A DNA stretch of 64,000 nucleotides from Luscinia megarhynchos (lineage: Eukaryota; Chordata; Aves; Passeriformes; Turdidae), in contig JAPFBE010000003.1 in the NCBI GenBank assembly GCA_034336665.1, positions 59,005,352 through 59,069,351 of the forward strand, read 5' to 3'. Position numbers and translations under genes: made by a program. Position 1 is the stretch's first letter; every line of letters begins with the position of its first letter. Below the pieces are notes generated by a model that was given only the letters and a program-made list of their open reading frames with translations, searched no databases and was not told the origin of the DNA. Below are positions 1 through 15,400 of the stretch, one piece after another.

Positions 1-272
1 AGAGACAGTCAACCCCAAGATGGGGCATGGACAAAGTAGAACATTCTAAAATAAATATAGCTATTAAAATAAAAATATATAAATACCTAGGCTCACATAA
101 AGATACACAGATAAAGTGTGTAGCTGAAGCTACTGCACTAGTAGTCATCCATGAAACAATTAATAATTTCTACTCTCTACTGTATCCTATGCTGATAGGA
201 TAAATAAAGAGAGAAAGGCACTCTGGGTCATACTGCATAGAGTGAGCAGTTATAATGTTGGATATTAGTGGC

Positions 273-455
273 TCATTTAAAAGCAAGGCTAAACCAGAGA
301 TGAGCATGAGTGCCTGCAATTTTGAGACCCTTTCCAGGTGAGAATTCAATTTGAGTATATTCTGCATTTTTTGCATCATACCTCCTCTGTTCATTTTTAA
401 GTTCTCTTGTCCTGGTTTCCTCTTCCTGCTTTTGTTTAAATGCCATTAATTCAGC
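273..455 (-). CDS. EPSTI1: EPSTI1 coding exon 9 (probable terminal coding exon; 3' boundary tentative)
   Basis: The acceptor TTGCCAG precedes 455. The frame encodes AELMAFKQKQEEETRTREL, then RRYDAKNAEY, then IEFSPGKG, and stops at 275-273. The first ~45 residues fit human SELLELKRQQQEQERAKI and onward. The last ~15 residues are not recognisably conserved. If read to this stop, the exon gives 60 codons, about what the short human isoforms have after the same junction. The tail may be read-through into intron, with the true donor earlier and further exons left of the window. No AATAAA is visible between the stop and position 1. Confidence 0.75.
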   Translation of the reverse strand, partial: AELMAFKQKQEEETRTRELKNEQRRYDAKNAEYTQIEFSPGKGLKIAGTHAHLWFSLAFK

Positions 456-3400
456 CTGGCAATGATAAAAGTGAAAAACAAACAAATAAACAAACAAAGT
501 TACTTTTAATTAACATGCTGCAAACCTTATTAATTCCACATGATGTTAACCTCAGTTAGAGTCAGAACTTCTCTCAGCAGCATTTTACTTATTTGACAGC
601 ACTATGTTAAAAACGGAGTGGGTTTTTCTGTTCAGCATGTGGATAATTTTTTGTTTGTGCCTTAAAAAGTGGGAAGTTACAGGATTCAGACATTAACAGT
701 CCTATATTTAAGGGGGTATGCTAGACATCAGTCTGCTTTCCCTTGTCTCAAATCACAGATTTGAATTTCCCAGTGCTTCCAAGGGGCATGACAGCCAAAG
801 CCAGGAGCAGATACAGCTGTCACACCCACAGGGTAAGAAGGAGACAAGTCCTTCACCTCCTGTCTCTACAGAGGGCAAGCAGAAGGTGAGATCCGGGGTA
901 TGTGATGTGGTGTGTCCTTCCAGCCCGCTGGGACTCCCTTCAGGCTGAGGAGGGAAGATGGTACTTGTTGAAATGGAGTGGGGGAAACATGTACAAGCTG
1001 CCAGCATGGCAGCAGACTACCAGCCTTATGTAGTATTAAGGTATATAAACAGCATTAAAGGGAATTCTTTTCCAAGGAGAGTTTGCTCATGCAATTTTAG
1101 CCAGAATTGTGAAAAAAACATGGTTGGTATAATTCTGATCTGTATGTGTGCTTGTTTGTCCAGCTCCTTCTGCTTGCAACACACCCAAGAAGTTGCAGGT
1201 TTTCTGCAAAGGAGATTTGGCTTGCAGGGCAAGGGAGAAGGCATAGGAACTGACCCATCTTTCATATTTTCCATAGCAACTGCACAGCAGTAGGAATAGA
1301 AACTAAAATAAAATGATGTGGTTAGATAAAAGCTTCAATAACTGAATGGAACTACAAGATCTTTTTTTTTTTTTTTAAATCAATTTAAGTGGAACATTAA
1401 GTAAAAAGTATGCAATAAATGTATGGAGAAAATCAATAACTGAGAATGTGTTGTGTATCAATATTTGTCTAGCCCTAAAAGAAGAAACAGGATTAAGAAA
1501 TAAAAAAGCCAACCTCAATTTTCACTATTTTAAATAACTATTCAACCTGAAAATTAAAACTCAGTATCTGACTTTCCAATATGCCGACTCCTCTCTTGGA
1601 GTAATGTTCTGAAATATATTGTGTGTATATGATGTGCTGTTCAAAGCGTACTGAAAATTTTTAAATCAAGCAATACATACTAAAACCTGCTCTGAAGAAA
1701 AAAGGGAACTGACAATACCTACACATTTTATAGCTACACTGTGCTAGGAGGTACACACCAGACAGAATTCACAATTACTTTAATAAATATTGGTCTGAAG
1801 TAGAAGCGAGCCAACATATAGCCAAGGGACAATTACTGGAGCCCTTAAAATATATATTATTTACAGTAGGTTTGTAAGTAGTGCATTACTCTGCACAATA
1901 GGTAGCAGCAACTGTGAAGGCAAGGAGACCTTGGAACCACACAGCAAGCAAGAGCAGTCTGAAAGCAGCCAACACCTCCTTAGCAACCCATGGAAATAGC
2001 TGAAGAGTCTACAGCTCCACACAAGTCCCTTAAACCAAACCCATGAATTAGGGGCATGCTAATTTACATCTGTAGTTATTTTCTCTTTGGAAGGATCCAT
2101 GTACAGACTACAACAGGAACCAGCTTTACACCCACCCAGGCTGGTGTTCAAAAACCTTTTCTCTGTAAAGGTTCTGAGTATACACCTGATGGGATAACAA
2201 CTAAGAGACTCCCTTTTGTCCCACCTCTTTTCCCCAGCATCATAGCTGTTAGAATACCATGAAATGAGGACACATCCCCAACATGTAAAGAAGGAGGGGA
2301 TGAGTAAGTTCTCCAGCTCTAGAAAAAACTCAGTGCATGGAATTTGTTGCGCTCAAAATTCTCCCACTGCAGAAGTAGCTTAACATTAATTTGGATGTTA
2401 GTAACAGCAGAGGCACAGCAAGTGGCTCAGAACATGCTCACATGTTTTCTAATTATTTGCTAGATTTTCAAGTGCTCCCCTCCCTGTACTTTCACAATCA
2501 CACCTGGAACCTCACTCTAGGTTCAGACAGGTAACTTTGCAAAGTGACATCACCTTTGGTAGATGAATTTCATGTGGATATGGTACCCAAATCAGTACCA
2601 GAGGAACTGAATGTTTCAGGCAATGCATGATGCCTACACAGAATATGGAGTTCAAAGTTGCAGTTATGTAATGCCTGCTTTTTAGACAATTCAATACTCT
2701 TTAGTTAGGTAATCAGCAAGGGCACAGAGAGGTATATTATAATTTAGAGCAAATCTGAGCATTTCCACATCCCCATTTGAAAAAGCAGGGCCCTTGGCCC
2801 TTAATTCTTCAGAAAGAGACAATTCAGAGAGATCACCCTTAATTTCTCAGTAAGACGACTTCTGCCTGCAAGGGAGTAAAGTGGTTTCCTTAGCCTATAA
2901 AATCGGTTGCCATGGTCAAAAAACCCTCTGCACAATTATTCAAATGGAGAGGTGAAAAGGAGCTCATTTTCCAGATGCAAATAGCCTTGAACTCAGAAGA
3001 TAATTGTCCTGTCCCTGTTCAAATTTTACAGCTTGACTCATCTCTCTCACAATATTTGAAAACAGTGACTGAATCACTTTTGCTAAAGAGAAGCTCTGTG
3101 CATAGGCTACAAGTAATCAATGTATTTAATTGGTTTCACAGCATGCAAAAATGATACAATATGCAAACTGTTAATGTATAATTACCTTCCTCCGTTGTTC
3201 TTGCTTCATTTCCTCTAATCGTCTGTTTTCATCCTCCCGAAGAGCTTGCTTATAAGCATGGCTTCTTTCCTATTGTTCAGCAGAAAATAAAAATATATTG
3301 CTGTGGTGAGAGCGGGGCCAAACTCCCAAACCTTATACTCAAATTGTTATATGGGTAATTAACAAACACAAATGGTCGAATGACTCCAGTTACTTAAGAA

Positions 3401-6400
3401 ACAGATTTGTCTCAAGACTAGAATTTAAACAAGAAGTGGCCTAAAGCCTCTCAGTCATTCAGTTAAGTTGAATGCCCCCCTGTGCATCACACCCAGGTGG
3501 TCACAGCAAGTGCTATTCTGAGTCCCAGTGACAACCATGAAGATATCCAGAGCAGTCAGAAAACACAGTTGGGATATGTGATAGTGAGATGGGGTATTCT
3601 GGGAAGAAAGAAAAGTAGTGAAAATATTAAGAAGATAAAAAAGCAGGCTTTGTAACAGAGGGGAACAGGATTTTTTGTGGAGGTAGGGCAACAGGAGAGA
3701 TCAAACCTGCTATTATCTGTGAGGCACCTAGAAAATTGAGAATCTGGACTTCACATCATGAAAAATGTAATAACTTTGCAATAGGTTTTCATTACAATAA
3801 TGAGCCTTGGTCTTTCACAAGTTGTAATTCTTTGCAAAAAGCCAGCCTAAAATTAGGGTCTTAGAGGATCCTTAGGATATTATACACTGGAACTTCTACA
3901 GTAAGGTCTTTGAGTAGGGACATAGTGTATCACACTAAAAAAAAGAGCCAGTATAATCTAATACAAGAATTGTGCAGATTTTACTTTAGTGGGTAATTTG
4001 TTACAGGTCTACAGAATATTCCCAAAACTTGATATACACGTGCAGAATGACACCATTGAAACAACAGGCACATCATTTGCTAAAAAGACTGAATAGAGAG
4101 GGCAATTATTAATAGCTCAATTTTGAGCTGGGAGAAGTTGCCACATGTGTCCAGGGAGACACATTCTGGGTCCGATATTATTCATTACCCTGCGTAATGG
4201 CTTGGAGAATTGTGTGGAGAGTATGTTAATTAAGTTGGAAGACAATAAAAATCTACACAAGATTGGTCACACTTTGAAAGACAGGATTAAAATTAATTAT
4301 GAGCTTGATTAAATAAGCAGGCCCAAAAAGTCATCAATGACAGAGTCACACAAAAGAAGTCAAATTTGTTCATGGATGTGAAGTAACATTTGGCAAGGAC
4401 AGTTGAGCTAGGTGTGCTAAATTACTATCACTATCCAAGAAATGATGTGAGGGAAAAAAATTTGATATGCATCACATTGTCCCAGACTGTTTTCAGGACA
4501 AGAATTTCAAATTTTAAAAAATCACATACATGTATGTATATTCCCCTTTTTAGCATGCATGTTAGGCACATCCTAAGCTTATCACACTTCACTATTTCAA
4601 AAACATTGAAACTGAATCTTTTAATTACTCCAGACAAAGGACACATTCAAGGTAACATCCAAAACAACATCCTAGTTTTCCTCCTGGTTTAGCATTTTGG
4701 TGCTATGCCAAGTTTATTTAGATAAGAACTCACAGGTTATATGCTTTGGACTCCTGGCTCAGAGGCTGTGTCTATGCCTATAGACCCAACCTCATCCAAG
4801 CTGGCTGGGAAGACTTTGATAACTACATTGCTGCATTACAAACAAGTGATTATTTGATTCACAAAGCTACAGAAGTGCAGCCACACAAAAGACAAGTATA
4901 ATGTCAACTAGTAGTAAAGAACAGATAAATGAGGTATTTTATCTGCTTGGACACTAGCAGAGTGAAAGAGGAACCACAGGATGTAACAACTTTTTGAGAA
5001 ACCTGTCAAAACATGGAATCACAAAGGTAGGTGGAGCAGAAGACCAAGGCTAAAAGTAGGACCTGTACAACTGAAAGAGTTCAGTGTTTCTTCAACCATT
5101 CACCCACTTCTGTAGGATATGAAGACAGCACATCAAAATGCTGAAATCCATGCCAGTCGTGGGGACAAGCTTGCTTGTCTTCACAGCTCAATGCTCACAC
5201 CATGCAAAGGCTGCAGAGCTAGGCCTTCCCTACCAAAGAGCAAACTCCCCACTGTTTGGAGTGTTAGATGCTTCAAGAGGGAGGTAGAAGTGATTTCAAG
5301 ACATCTTTTCTCCCTTTCCATATCCCTTCATCTTGGTTGTTAATCCAGGACAACGAAATACAGTCTGAAAGCCACTCTCCTGCAATTATCTGTCCAGCAG
5401 TGCTGGGCAGAAATTGGCATTTTCTAGTTATATATCTGTCCACATTTGCTAAAATGTCTTTAGAGTTTTCAGAGATACAATATATCCTGAAGAATTAAAG
5501 GGCAATGGAACCTATTTTCAATATCACCTTCCCTTTTCACACAATGAAAACCAGAAAGAGACACTAGAGCAAGACAGATGTGTCATATACCCTGTTGGCA
5601 GCAATTTCTATAAAGGGAGGATTTTTCTTCCCATTTCTAAGGCATCTGAGGAAATACGGAGGCAAATCTTCCCTTCCTGTTACCCAACAGTTGGTGCTCA
5701 AGGCTGTATACAAGAGAGGTCTGCCCAGATCAGATACTTCCAAACTTCTGCTGAGTTGCTTCCAATGTTAATTTCTGTTTGCTTGGCTCCCTTTTCTCTG
5801 TCCTTCCCCAATTATAAACTTCCCTACAGGAGAAACACTTCTCTCTCAGGGTTAATAATCATCACTGAAACTTTTTACATTAGAAGGAAAGCTTGGTTTA
5901 GACATGAAGAGACTAATTGTATGTGAAAAAGCCTCTTAGAGTCAATTAGAATAATGAAATTGAAGCAATACTTTATCTATTTCCTAATTACACTGATACT
6001 TACCAGACTAGTTCAAACTGGGACAAAGACCCTAAGCAGTGTATGGAATCACTTCTAGGGTGCTGTGAGAAACAAGCTTCTCTTTTGACTGTATTTTTAA
6101 TGCAGTAAAGCATCTGCTGACATGAACTAATTGAGATTTCATAAAAGCTTACCACTGTGGATGGGTACAGGGCATACTTAAGATTCTAATCTAACCTTAG
6201 AATATAAATCTAGAGCTCATTTATCAGAAAGAGATCTGTGAGCAGTCCTCTGCTATGTAGAATTTCCTTCCAGTGTGGAAGAGACAAGGTAGGCAGTCTC
6301 ATTCACCCAGAAAGGCTCCTTGGTGCTCACTGAGTTATGTCTCAGCAATTAAGCTCAATTAGGATATTCTAACACTACACTATTGACAGCACCTGGAAAG

Positions 6401-9400
6401 CTGGTAGCAAATACAGCACACACTATGGTTTTGCTTACCCATGCTGTAGATTCTGGGCCAGGATTAGCAATCTGACAGGAATCACTCTTTGGCAAACCCA
6501 CGTCCAATCTGTTCAGTAATTCATTGGTTTTGCTACGAAGAAATTCAATCCAAATAGAATTGTTAGTGCCTCCATAAAAATAAACACAGCTTTTTATTCC
6601 ACCCTTGGAATCCAGCCTAGACATTTTATCATGTGTCTGCTGAAAAACATCACAGGTAAAAAAAAAAAAAAAAAGGTTATGGAAACAGGCAAATGGCACA
6701 GAGGATACAGAACCCATACTGTGCATAAGACATTTGCTGGGATGATTTTTTAAGCAAACAATTATGGTCATTTGCATATTTGGGTGTACAGTGGCTATGC
6801 TTTCCTCAATGTAAAGCTCCTATAAAACAGATTCACATACCACTGGACTTCATGAGGATGCAACTGCTTCACTGAATTGTTGCAAATCCTTCTATGAGAT
6901 CTATAAATCTCAGCAAAGTACTTTAAAAGATTATTTTCAGGAATTTTCCTTCACAATTAATACAATGCAGCCTTCCAACAGATTATTTTGTCAAGCAGAA
7001 AGGTTTTCAAGCATTTTGTACCATTGAAAAAAAATGCTTGTCTTCAGTTAATGCACATTTTCATTTCTTATTCTGGAGAGGGCAATTTTCTTTTTCCAGC
7101 TGCATGCCTAACAAACCCAGAATTTTAAACTAGCATCACTTTGCTCAAGTTTCGACCAAGTAGAATTAAACCAGGTCACACACAAAAACAAAGAATGGGA
7201 GTTTGTGTGCTCTGGTGAGGAATCAGTTTCTTAACCTGCACTCCCAGGCACGTATATTGAAGACTCCTCTCACTCAAAGGAACACAGCTAGAGGAAAGAG
7301 GCAATTTTATTTCTGTGTACAGCTTTGGGAAACATGAAAGCACTGAAGTGAGAGGAAAAAGAGTGCTTCAAGAGATACAGAACGCAAAGATTTACTCTTC
7401 TCACAGGGCAAACAGCTAACTCTATATGAGAGAAGATGCCACTACCAAAGACTGAAACTTAAAGAAAAAGCCTTGGCTGCTGAAGAGTGATTCTGATTAA
7501 CAGCTGAAACAGACCAAGAGTGTTTTTATATTTCACTCCATGATCTAAAACTGAGAGTAAATACTTTATTGGTAAAATGTCCTTCTGGTCAGTAAGGAGT
7601 GATATATTAGGAAGCTGGGAAAAAGAACAAGAGAAACCACAAGTTCTTCTCTGCTACTCTACACAATACAAAACCAGTTACCACTTCAGGTACAAAGTAC
7701 TTGCTTAAGTTCTAGCAAGCCCGGCTTGTAGTCTCACCATTCCCAGTTCACTTCCTTCCCTCCATTACCTAGGTAGTCATTAGACCTCAGACACTGTACA
7801 AGAAAGAAAGAACCAGATGAAACAGTTTTCCCTGATCTACAAAGTACCTGTATATAAAGGCTGAACAAATTAATATTCTTCTTATACAAATGTTAAGCAC
7901 TCAATTTTTTTTCCATGAAAGACAAGTTATTAAGTGGTAAGATTGCACAGAATAATTCTGGGAACGCGAAGATTTAAATTGCAGATTTTTTGTTTCTCTA
8001 CCTATACTAAAACTGATCAAATAACTATTTCCACACCAGGAAGACTAAGAAATCCTACAAAAAAATCATGGAGTATATCTGAGAAAGTTGAAGCTCTGTG
8101 AAAAAAATATATGGCAACTTTGGTGCTATACCTAGATGCCCTAATTCTTTATTGGTGGCACGAGAATAACATGGTGTATGTGGAATTTCTCATTATTTGC
8201 ATAAAAATGTGGTGGAGGCCATTGAATTTCCCAGATCAGGACACTGATAGGTGCAAAGCTTACTCAGTTTTAGTATTAGAAAAGACAATTACATGAGTGG
8301 AAGCAAATAAAGTTCCTCAGCAAGATTGTGCAATGCCTTTAAACAGAGAAACCTCTGACTTCACTAAATTAAGTAATACATTAGTGAAGTGTTCCTATCA
8401 CAAGAAAGGAACTCAGACAAGTCAGGTCTTATATATGTTAATCGGTTGTGTGTCATCTCTATGGAAACCCAGCAATGCACCTAGGGTAGCCAGACAATGT
8501 CTGAATGGTATTTTTCATAATGCTAAACCTGCAGTCATAACAATGCAGAGCATAGGTTAAACCAGGCTGCAAAGAAAAAGAGAATTCAGAGAGATGACTA
8601 TTCAATTAATGTTCTGGAAAGCAGTATCTCCAGAAGGAAATCAGAATATCAGTACATAGACAGTTCTCCTGGAGCAACATCTCATTCACTTGCTAAAAAC
8701 TTCAAGGGCTAATCAAAAAGGCTAAAATGTGCTCCTTTAACCTTAGCAACATTAAGGAAAGAAGAGCATGAGAGTAATAAATTGATTTGAATACAGCAAA
8801 GTTCTGCTACCCTTCAAACATAGCTAGGCAAAAAGTGATACAAGATTTAGACCAACCAAGAAGGCACTCTCCTAATAGGCTGCTAACCAGAGTTCTGACT
8901 ACTCCAAAGCATCAGTCTGAAGAGAGCCACTGATACTCTGGTTAAGCTGGAGAGATCTTATGAGGGCATCTTGTCTTGATAACCCAGTCTCCCATTACAC
9001 CATTGGGAAAAAACCTTTTGCTCTGCTAATTAAAACAGCTTCCTCCTAAACTGGTGTGTTTAATTGCACCAAGCACTTCTTTTAGCATGGGAGCTCAACA
9101 TCTAGAGCACAGAAACTATTCCTGGAATAGTTTTGACCTGTCCCAAACAGCACTTTTGCAAGTAACTCCTGGCTTCTGTCCAGGAATATCAACCACAGCT
9201 CCCAACAGGCATTTTGGATGCTACAACACCATTTTAGGAGGTAAAAAAGTTTTCTAGCAATGGAAGTAGGCAGTCTCAGGCCTGTTGTCCTCAGAAGTGA
9301 CAGTGATTGGCAGTGTTTAATTTATCAGTACAGATGCAGAGGTGGGGAAGTGAAGTGCAATACTGGATTTGAGGTCTGAATAACTCTTAAGAGCTGGCGT

Positions 9401-12400
9401 GGGAAAATACTAACTCTGCTGCCAGGATCATTGGAAATGTGCTATAAGGGGCTGGTGCATGACAGTGGAAATCAGTCCATGCTGCAGATGGTCTCTGTGG
9501 GGCCTTGGATATATGGCTTTACATTCTAAAGCTACTCTTCAGGCACAGTCCTTTTTAAAAGCTGCTGTGCAAAACCATTTATTTGAAGCTCAACAAGTAG
9601 ATGTGAAGTGCAGAACCATGAATTTGCTAGGTGTTCCACTGATAACGGTGCAATTCAGGCAGCCTGCACTCACAAGCTGCTCGTGAGCCCACATGCTTTT
9701 CTTACTGTTTGGGACTAAATGCTGCCCACATTCCCAGCAGGGTGAGATGAGGGGATGGTTACAAAAGTCAGAGTGAGCCAAGGCTCCTCTGGCCCGTGCA
9801 GGAGTTCACATGCTTCCGCAGGATCACCAGCTCTGACAGCTGAGAAGCAGAAAGTTCCACAGCTGACTCCAGAATGCAACTGCAAAAGATCTGAAGACCC
9901 ACAATGATCTCATTGCAAGATCCAAGGTCTATAATCCTTCGCAGAGTAAGGTCTTCAACTTAGTGTGCCATTTGCTTTTAACTACTGTCACATCTACAAG
10001 ATGACAAAAGTCTTGAAAAGGATTCATCCTTAGGGACATGAATGAGGATATGGACTCAGGAACTAGCATTTTTCTTCCATCCAGGAAGCACAGCACTACT
10101 TGCTAAGCTTTTAATTTGATGCTGTATTCCTCTCAGAACAGAGAGAAAATATTTTTTCTGCCTACAAATAAAGTTCCCAGCTTTAAGTCTGTTTTACAGA
10201 CTAACATTAAAAATGCATTAATTAAAAAAGTCTTCTTGTAGTCTTTGTTATTCTTCCCAATGGAACCAGTGGCATTTAATTATTTTGCTTTAATTGATGG
10301 ATATTGAAATGCCAGTATACCGAAAAAATACACTGGCTTTTACGCCAGTACATTTGGATTTAAAAAAAATAAAGGCAGCACAATACTTCTACATTTATCA
10401 TCAATCTATTTATTTCTCTTGACAATTTGTAAAATATAATGGCCAATTCGTACTACTACTGAAAACAAGGCAGCTCATGAACTTCTTGTTTTCTCAAGCT
10501 GCAGGATCTCCACCAATACAATCCTGCTCTAATGAACATCCACAGTTATGCTAAAAGTCATTCAAAAATAGTAATTAAAAATGAAAATAAAGAACCCCAA
10601 AGCAGGTAAATCATCAGTCACTGCAAAGAGACAACTTGAGTAGTCACTAAGACCACAGAAGAAGCATTTAGTGCTGAATGACATGGAATCATCAGCTTCC
10701 AAATTAATTGCTGGTAAGCAATGCTAAAGTGACATTTCACTATTTCCTTCCAATTCAGCTGGAAAACTAAGAACCATGCATAATACATATATAATGTTAG
10801 TTTCACACATCTACTCAGAAATTTAATGATAATTTTTAAAAACAGCAGGACTCACCCTCTCAGAAAACAATCCAACAACGAAAAACTCAACTCCCAAATT
10901 TCATTTAAGACATCTTTTTGCAGCACCAGCAAGTTTACCTACAACTTTTTCCCACTCCAACATATTTAATTGCATAAAAGCATAACAACTTCCTTAACTT
11001 TTGCAGAAATTAAGTATCAGTTGCCTAACCCTGCAAAGGCCTACCCAGAAGAAATGTTGCCCTTCATTTCAGTAAGGTCCATGATGGGTGTGTTTTCACT
11101 GATGCCCTTTTTCCTTTCTCAGTGAGAGCTCTGCCTTGTGCTTTGCCATGTGCATCTTGGTCAGGCATTTGCTGTGACCCACAGCAAACACTGGTACTGG
11201 GGCCACTAGCCTAACAAAATCAAATGTTAAAACAGAAGAAGCTCTCCAACACTTTCTTGGTTGGAAGATGGAGAAACAGACTCCAAAGGGAAGTGTAGTT
11301 GGGATTCTCACTACTGACTATAATTTGGTAAAGTGGGAATGAAGCTGGGGGGCAATAATACTATTTGTGAAAATAATCCCACCAAAGATACATGGCTTTT
11401 GCTAGTAAAGAGTTGCACATGCTTCCTCTCACATCCCCTCCTCTTTGCAGAGATGTACCTCAGCCAGTTTACTCAGTTTGAATAAATTCAGAAGGTTACA
11501 AGCAGTTGCCATTTTTTCCACAGTTGGACTATGCCAAGAGCGAAGGTAGTAAAAACATCCCTGTCTGTCAGCAACAAACATGCCTTCAACTCCAGAGGGA
11601 TCATGGTTCTCTTGTACCTCAGTTCTTATCCTGAGCTGCAGGACAGAGCCCACTTTTTGGGGAAGAATAATAAACAAACATCAGACGTGCAAAATTGCCA
11701 GCATGAACTAATGCTTGTTTCTGGAGTTGTGTGTAGGTAGGGGACTTTTTTTTTTTTTTTTGGAGGCTATATGGTAAAAAATTACACAAAATTGTTAACA
11801 CATCAAATTCATGTATGATGTTGATGGCTCTTCTGCAATGCCCTTGGCTATGAAGAAAGGCCATTCTCTGGATATTTAGTCCACCTGCTTTCCAACAGAA
11901 ATCCTCCCAGTAGCAACATACTGAGCTTAATACAGTATTCACAGACTTCACTGGCAGTAATGCAAGATCATAGTACAGATGATTTGGACAAACCTAATGA
12001 TCATTACCAAACATTGCTATCTTTAGCAAGGAGGATTTCTTGTCTGCAAGTTCTTGAGCATCTGTTCCTGAGTTTGAGGATAAGGAAAAAAAAGTGGCAC
12101 TAGTTCATCTTAGGTATAAGGCTTCAAGAAATTATTCAAATAAGTTGTTTAAAGAAAAGTAAAAAGCAACTTTCTCAGCAGAATTATTTTCGTCATTTCC
12201 TACCAACACTCAAAACTAATCTATCCTCTCAACCCACCTGCTTTTTTTGTTTCCCTGACTGGATGAAATAACGCAGCTTAACTATTCACTCCTCCCACCA
12301 AGTCATCCAGTATTCCTGGATGTTATTTTAGATGCAAGCTTCATTTATTATCTGAAATAATAAGCATAAATCCAGTTTTAAGGAAAATGCAGTTTTGTAT

Positions 12401-15400
12401 AAGTCTATTGCATTCCATTCTGTGTGCTCCATCTGCATGTGCAATCTGCTTCTATATTTTCAGCCAGCTTGCATGGGCAGATTAATGCGCACAATTAGAA
12501 AGCAACCTCACAGGCGCTCAATAAACTGCTTTCATTATTACACTCAAGAGAGTCCCTTTGGATGTCTATAAAAGCCTAGTTTTCTGCCTGTTAGCTAAAT
12601 AATTGACAACGCTTAAAATAATCAGGAGCAAATGAACAAAACGAAGACAATTGTGGTGAAAAGAAGCAAACAAAGGATTCTCAAGGCTGCAAATGCTTTT
12701 TGTGCGGGCCCTCTTTCATTCTCTTTAGCAACCTGTATTGAAAGTCTGGTCAGGTTTACACTTGCACTTCTGTGGGGAAAATTTGTTGCCAGCCTGCTGT
12801 TTGAACCACACATCATAGGGGACTGAAAACTGGCAAGGACACCAGCATTTATCCTGTAAAAATTGATAAATAAATAAAAATTCTGTTTTGATTCAGGTTT
12901 TATTCTCCTGCATTTTATGACTTTTGAGAAAACTGCTTTGGCAGGCAAGCGTATATCAGCTTGGTTTGGTGAACCTCCTGCATTGTGTTTGGAATATGCA
13001 CTCAGAGACACTCTGGCAAATTCTGTTTCCAGCTCCAAATTCTGAGCAGAATATATTGTGTGTGCACATGCACCCGAGCACAGCAGTGCCAGGAATTTTT
13101 ACAGGAATACAACCTTCATAAAACAGAGGCATGAATATGTAGCAAAGGGAAAGATGAAGTGACACAACAGTCATCACGTACTATTAAAAAGTAACTCTAT
13201 TTTTCAGACTGCTTTTTCCATTACATAAATAGGTAGGTGGCTATTAGAAAACCAGTGTTGATGGCTACTGGAAAACCACTGGACCCCCTCCAACACTACA
13301 ATTTCTGGAAAGTCGAATACAAATATAATAAAAGCATCTAACTGGAGATCTGGGCTAAAACCACATAGTAAGACACCCTACAGTTCAGACACAGATTCAC
13401 ACAGCCTGCACAGCAAGCCTCTGAAAACAGCCAGCCATGGCATATCCATCCTCATTACTGTTTAAATGATAACTGTGGTGTACTAACTAAAGAGGGATGT
13501 CCTGTAAAGTTCTGTTTCCTTTTGGAAAGATGGGCACTCAGTTCTTCCCTCGCATGGATTAGCAATTGCAAAGTAAGGACTTCTGAGCCTCAATCACCCT
13601 CTAATGCACTCTGACAGAAACACAATCAGGCCAATAATGCAAAATGCATCCAGGATATCATGACTTAGAAGGAAGGACTCCATTTCATATGGAAGTAGTT
13701 TCTGGTAAAAAGTCAACACATACTCCCCATTTTCTAAATCTGGCATCTGCAGGGACAGAACTACAGCAACACTGTCACCAACAAACCCCTCATGTGCTTC
13801 TTCCCTGTTAGCACCAACTACAGCAATCCTGCTGTTCAGAACTTCTCCACCCCAAAGTCTGTTCCTGTGTGCTCTTAAGGCTTTTAATACACAACTACTT
13901 CAGGATACACCTTGTGAGTTTTTCTGTTTTAGCCACTGAACAAAGCCTGAGTCTACCCAGGTCAGAGGAGGGGCTGATCCTAACATGGTGAGGTTTGCAG
14001 ACTTTTTCATGGCAGTCTAGACTGCATTCTCACAAGACACAAACACATATTCAAGCAACTGTGGTAACAGATACAGCTGGCTCTCAAGGACCTGTTGTAC
14101 ACAAAGAAGCTAACAAGGATTTCAAGAGAAAGGAAATAACTGTATTCTGTAGACAGCACACAAGGTTACAGACAATCTTTTTCTAGCACTCACTTCATGT
14201 TAGACCCTTTGAAAGGGGATTTCAGTGAGAAGTTCTTGTTTTTAATAGTGGCAAGAATTTAATCAGAAAAATAAAATTCTGGGGCAACATCATACTTTAT
14301 TGTCAGAGCATGTTAATGACATGAGACTCTTAAGTGCCTTTCCTTATCAAATACAAGCGGCACTTGATGCAGGAGAGGTACTGATTGGGCTGTACCCCTT
14401 GGAGGCTGATACATCTGGAGGTGGTGATCAATTTTAAAAGGTTTCCCAGTTAATGAGACTGCTGGTAGGCATTGATCTCCTCAGGAAAATTGTGATGTTG
14501 CAGCTACAGATCTTACAGAGGACAGACTAACAAGGGAGCTTATCTTTTGAAATGGCTCTATAGGCCATGACTTTGCAGAGGTCACTGCTTTATATGCAGC
14601 ACATGACCTTCCTTCCCCCCATTCCCAGCAAGCAGAGGAGATCAAAATACTCCAGCAGAGACAGTGAGGAAAGGGGTACAACCTCATATTTGTTCTCTTT
14701 GCCTCTAGACGAAGGGTCTTAGAGAAGGGAAGTAATGAGTCACTCAATTTTGCATGGTAGGCAAAAGCACATCTCTAAATACCAAGCACCTCTATGTGAA
14801 CGTGTCACTAATAACCAGCAGTACTTCAGTGGAACTACTTCACAAAATCTGAAATGTCACACAGAAGCTTTTCATTACTCTTGGATGCTGTGCTCCTTAA
14901 TGCCAACATCTCTCAGCAGTGCATCCTCAACAAGCTCCAGTGGTACACCCTCCCCTCCCTGTGCCCACCAGAGAACTCCCTAGACCAGAGAAGGCACTAG
15001 TGTCCCTGTGTCTGCTGAGGAATACACTCTGCACAGGTAGCTCAGTGTCCAGCTGCAGGTTGAGCTCTGGGGGGCTGGAGCCTGTGCCCCAGGCAAAGGG
15101 CCATGAACTGCCAACCTTCTGCATAACAAAGGGCCTGGGGACATGTCACTTGCCAGGGGAATGGACACTGGGAGAAACAGCAGGAGCTGACAACCCTCGG
15201 ACTTCCCTGTGCTTAGACTGGGGTTCCTTTGTTCAGGGTGCCTCCTTGGAAGCACCAGCTCAAGCTGCTATTCTATTACTTAGTTATTGCACCATTATTA
15301 AATTATTTTAAGTATCTGGATATCTGGAACTCTGCAATGGGAAACCTGGGGTTGAACGGGTAGGAAGCCTGGTTTGAACCTGGTGTGACTGTGAGCATGG

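Noticed and set aside
6355..6777. 140-codon minus-strand frame as a single exon
   Set aside because: Only the middle part (6532-6439) is conserved and flanked by AG/GT. The rest is read-through into intron, including a poly-A tract read as poly-Phe.
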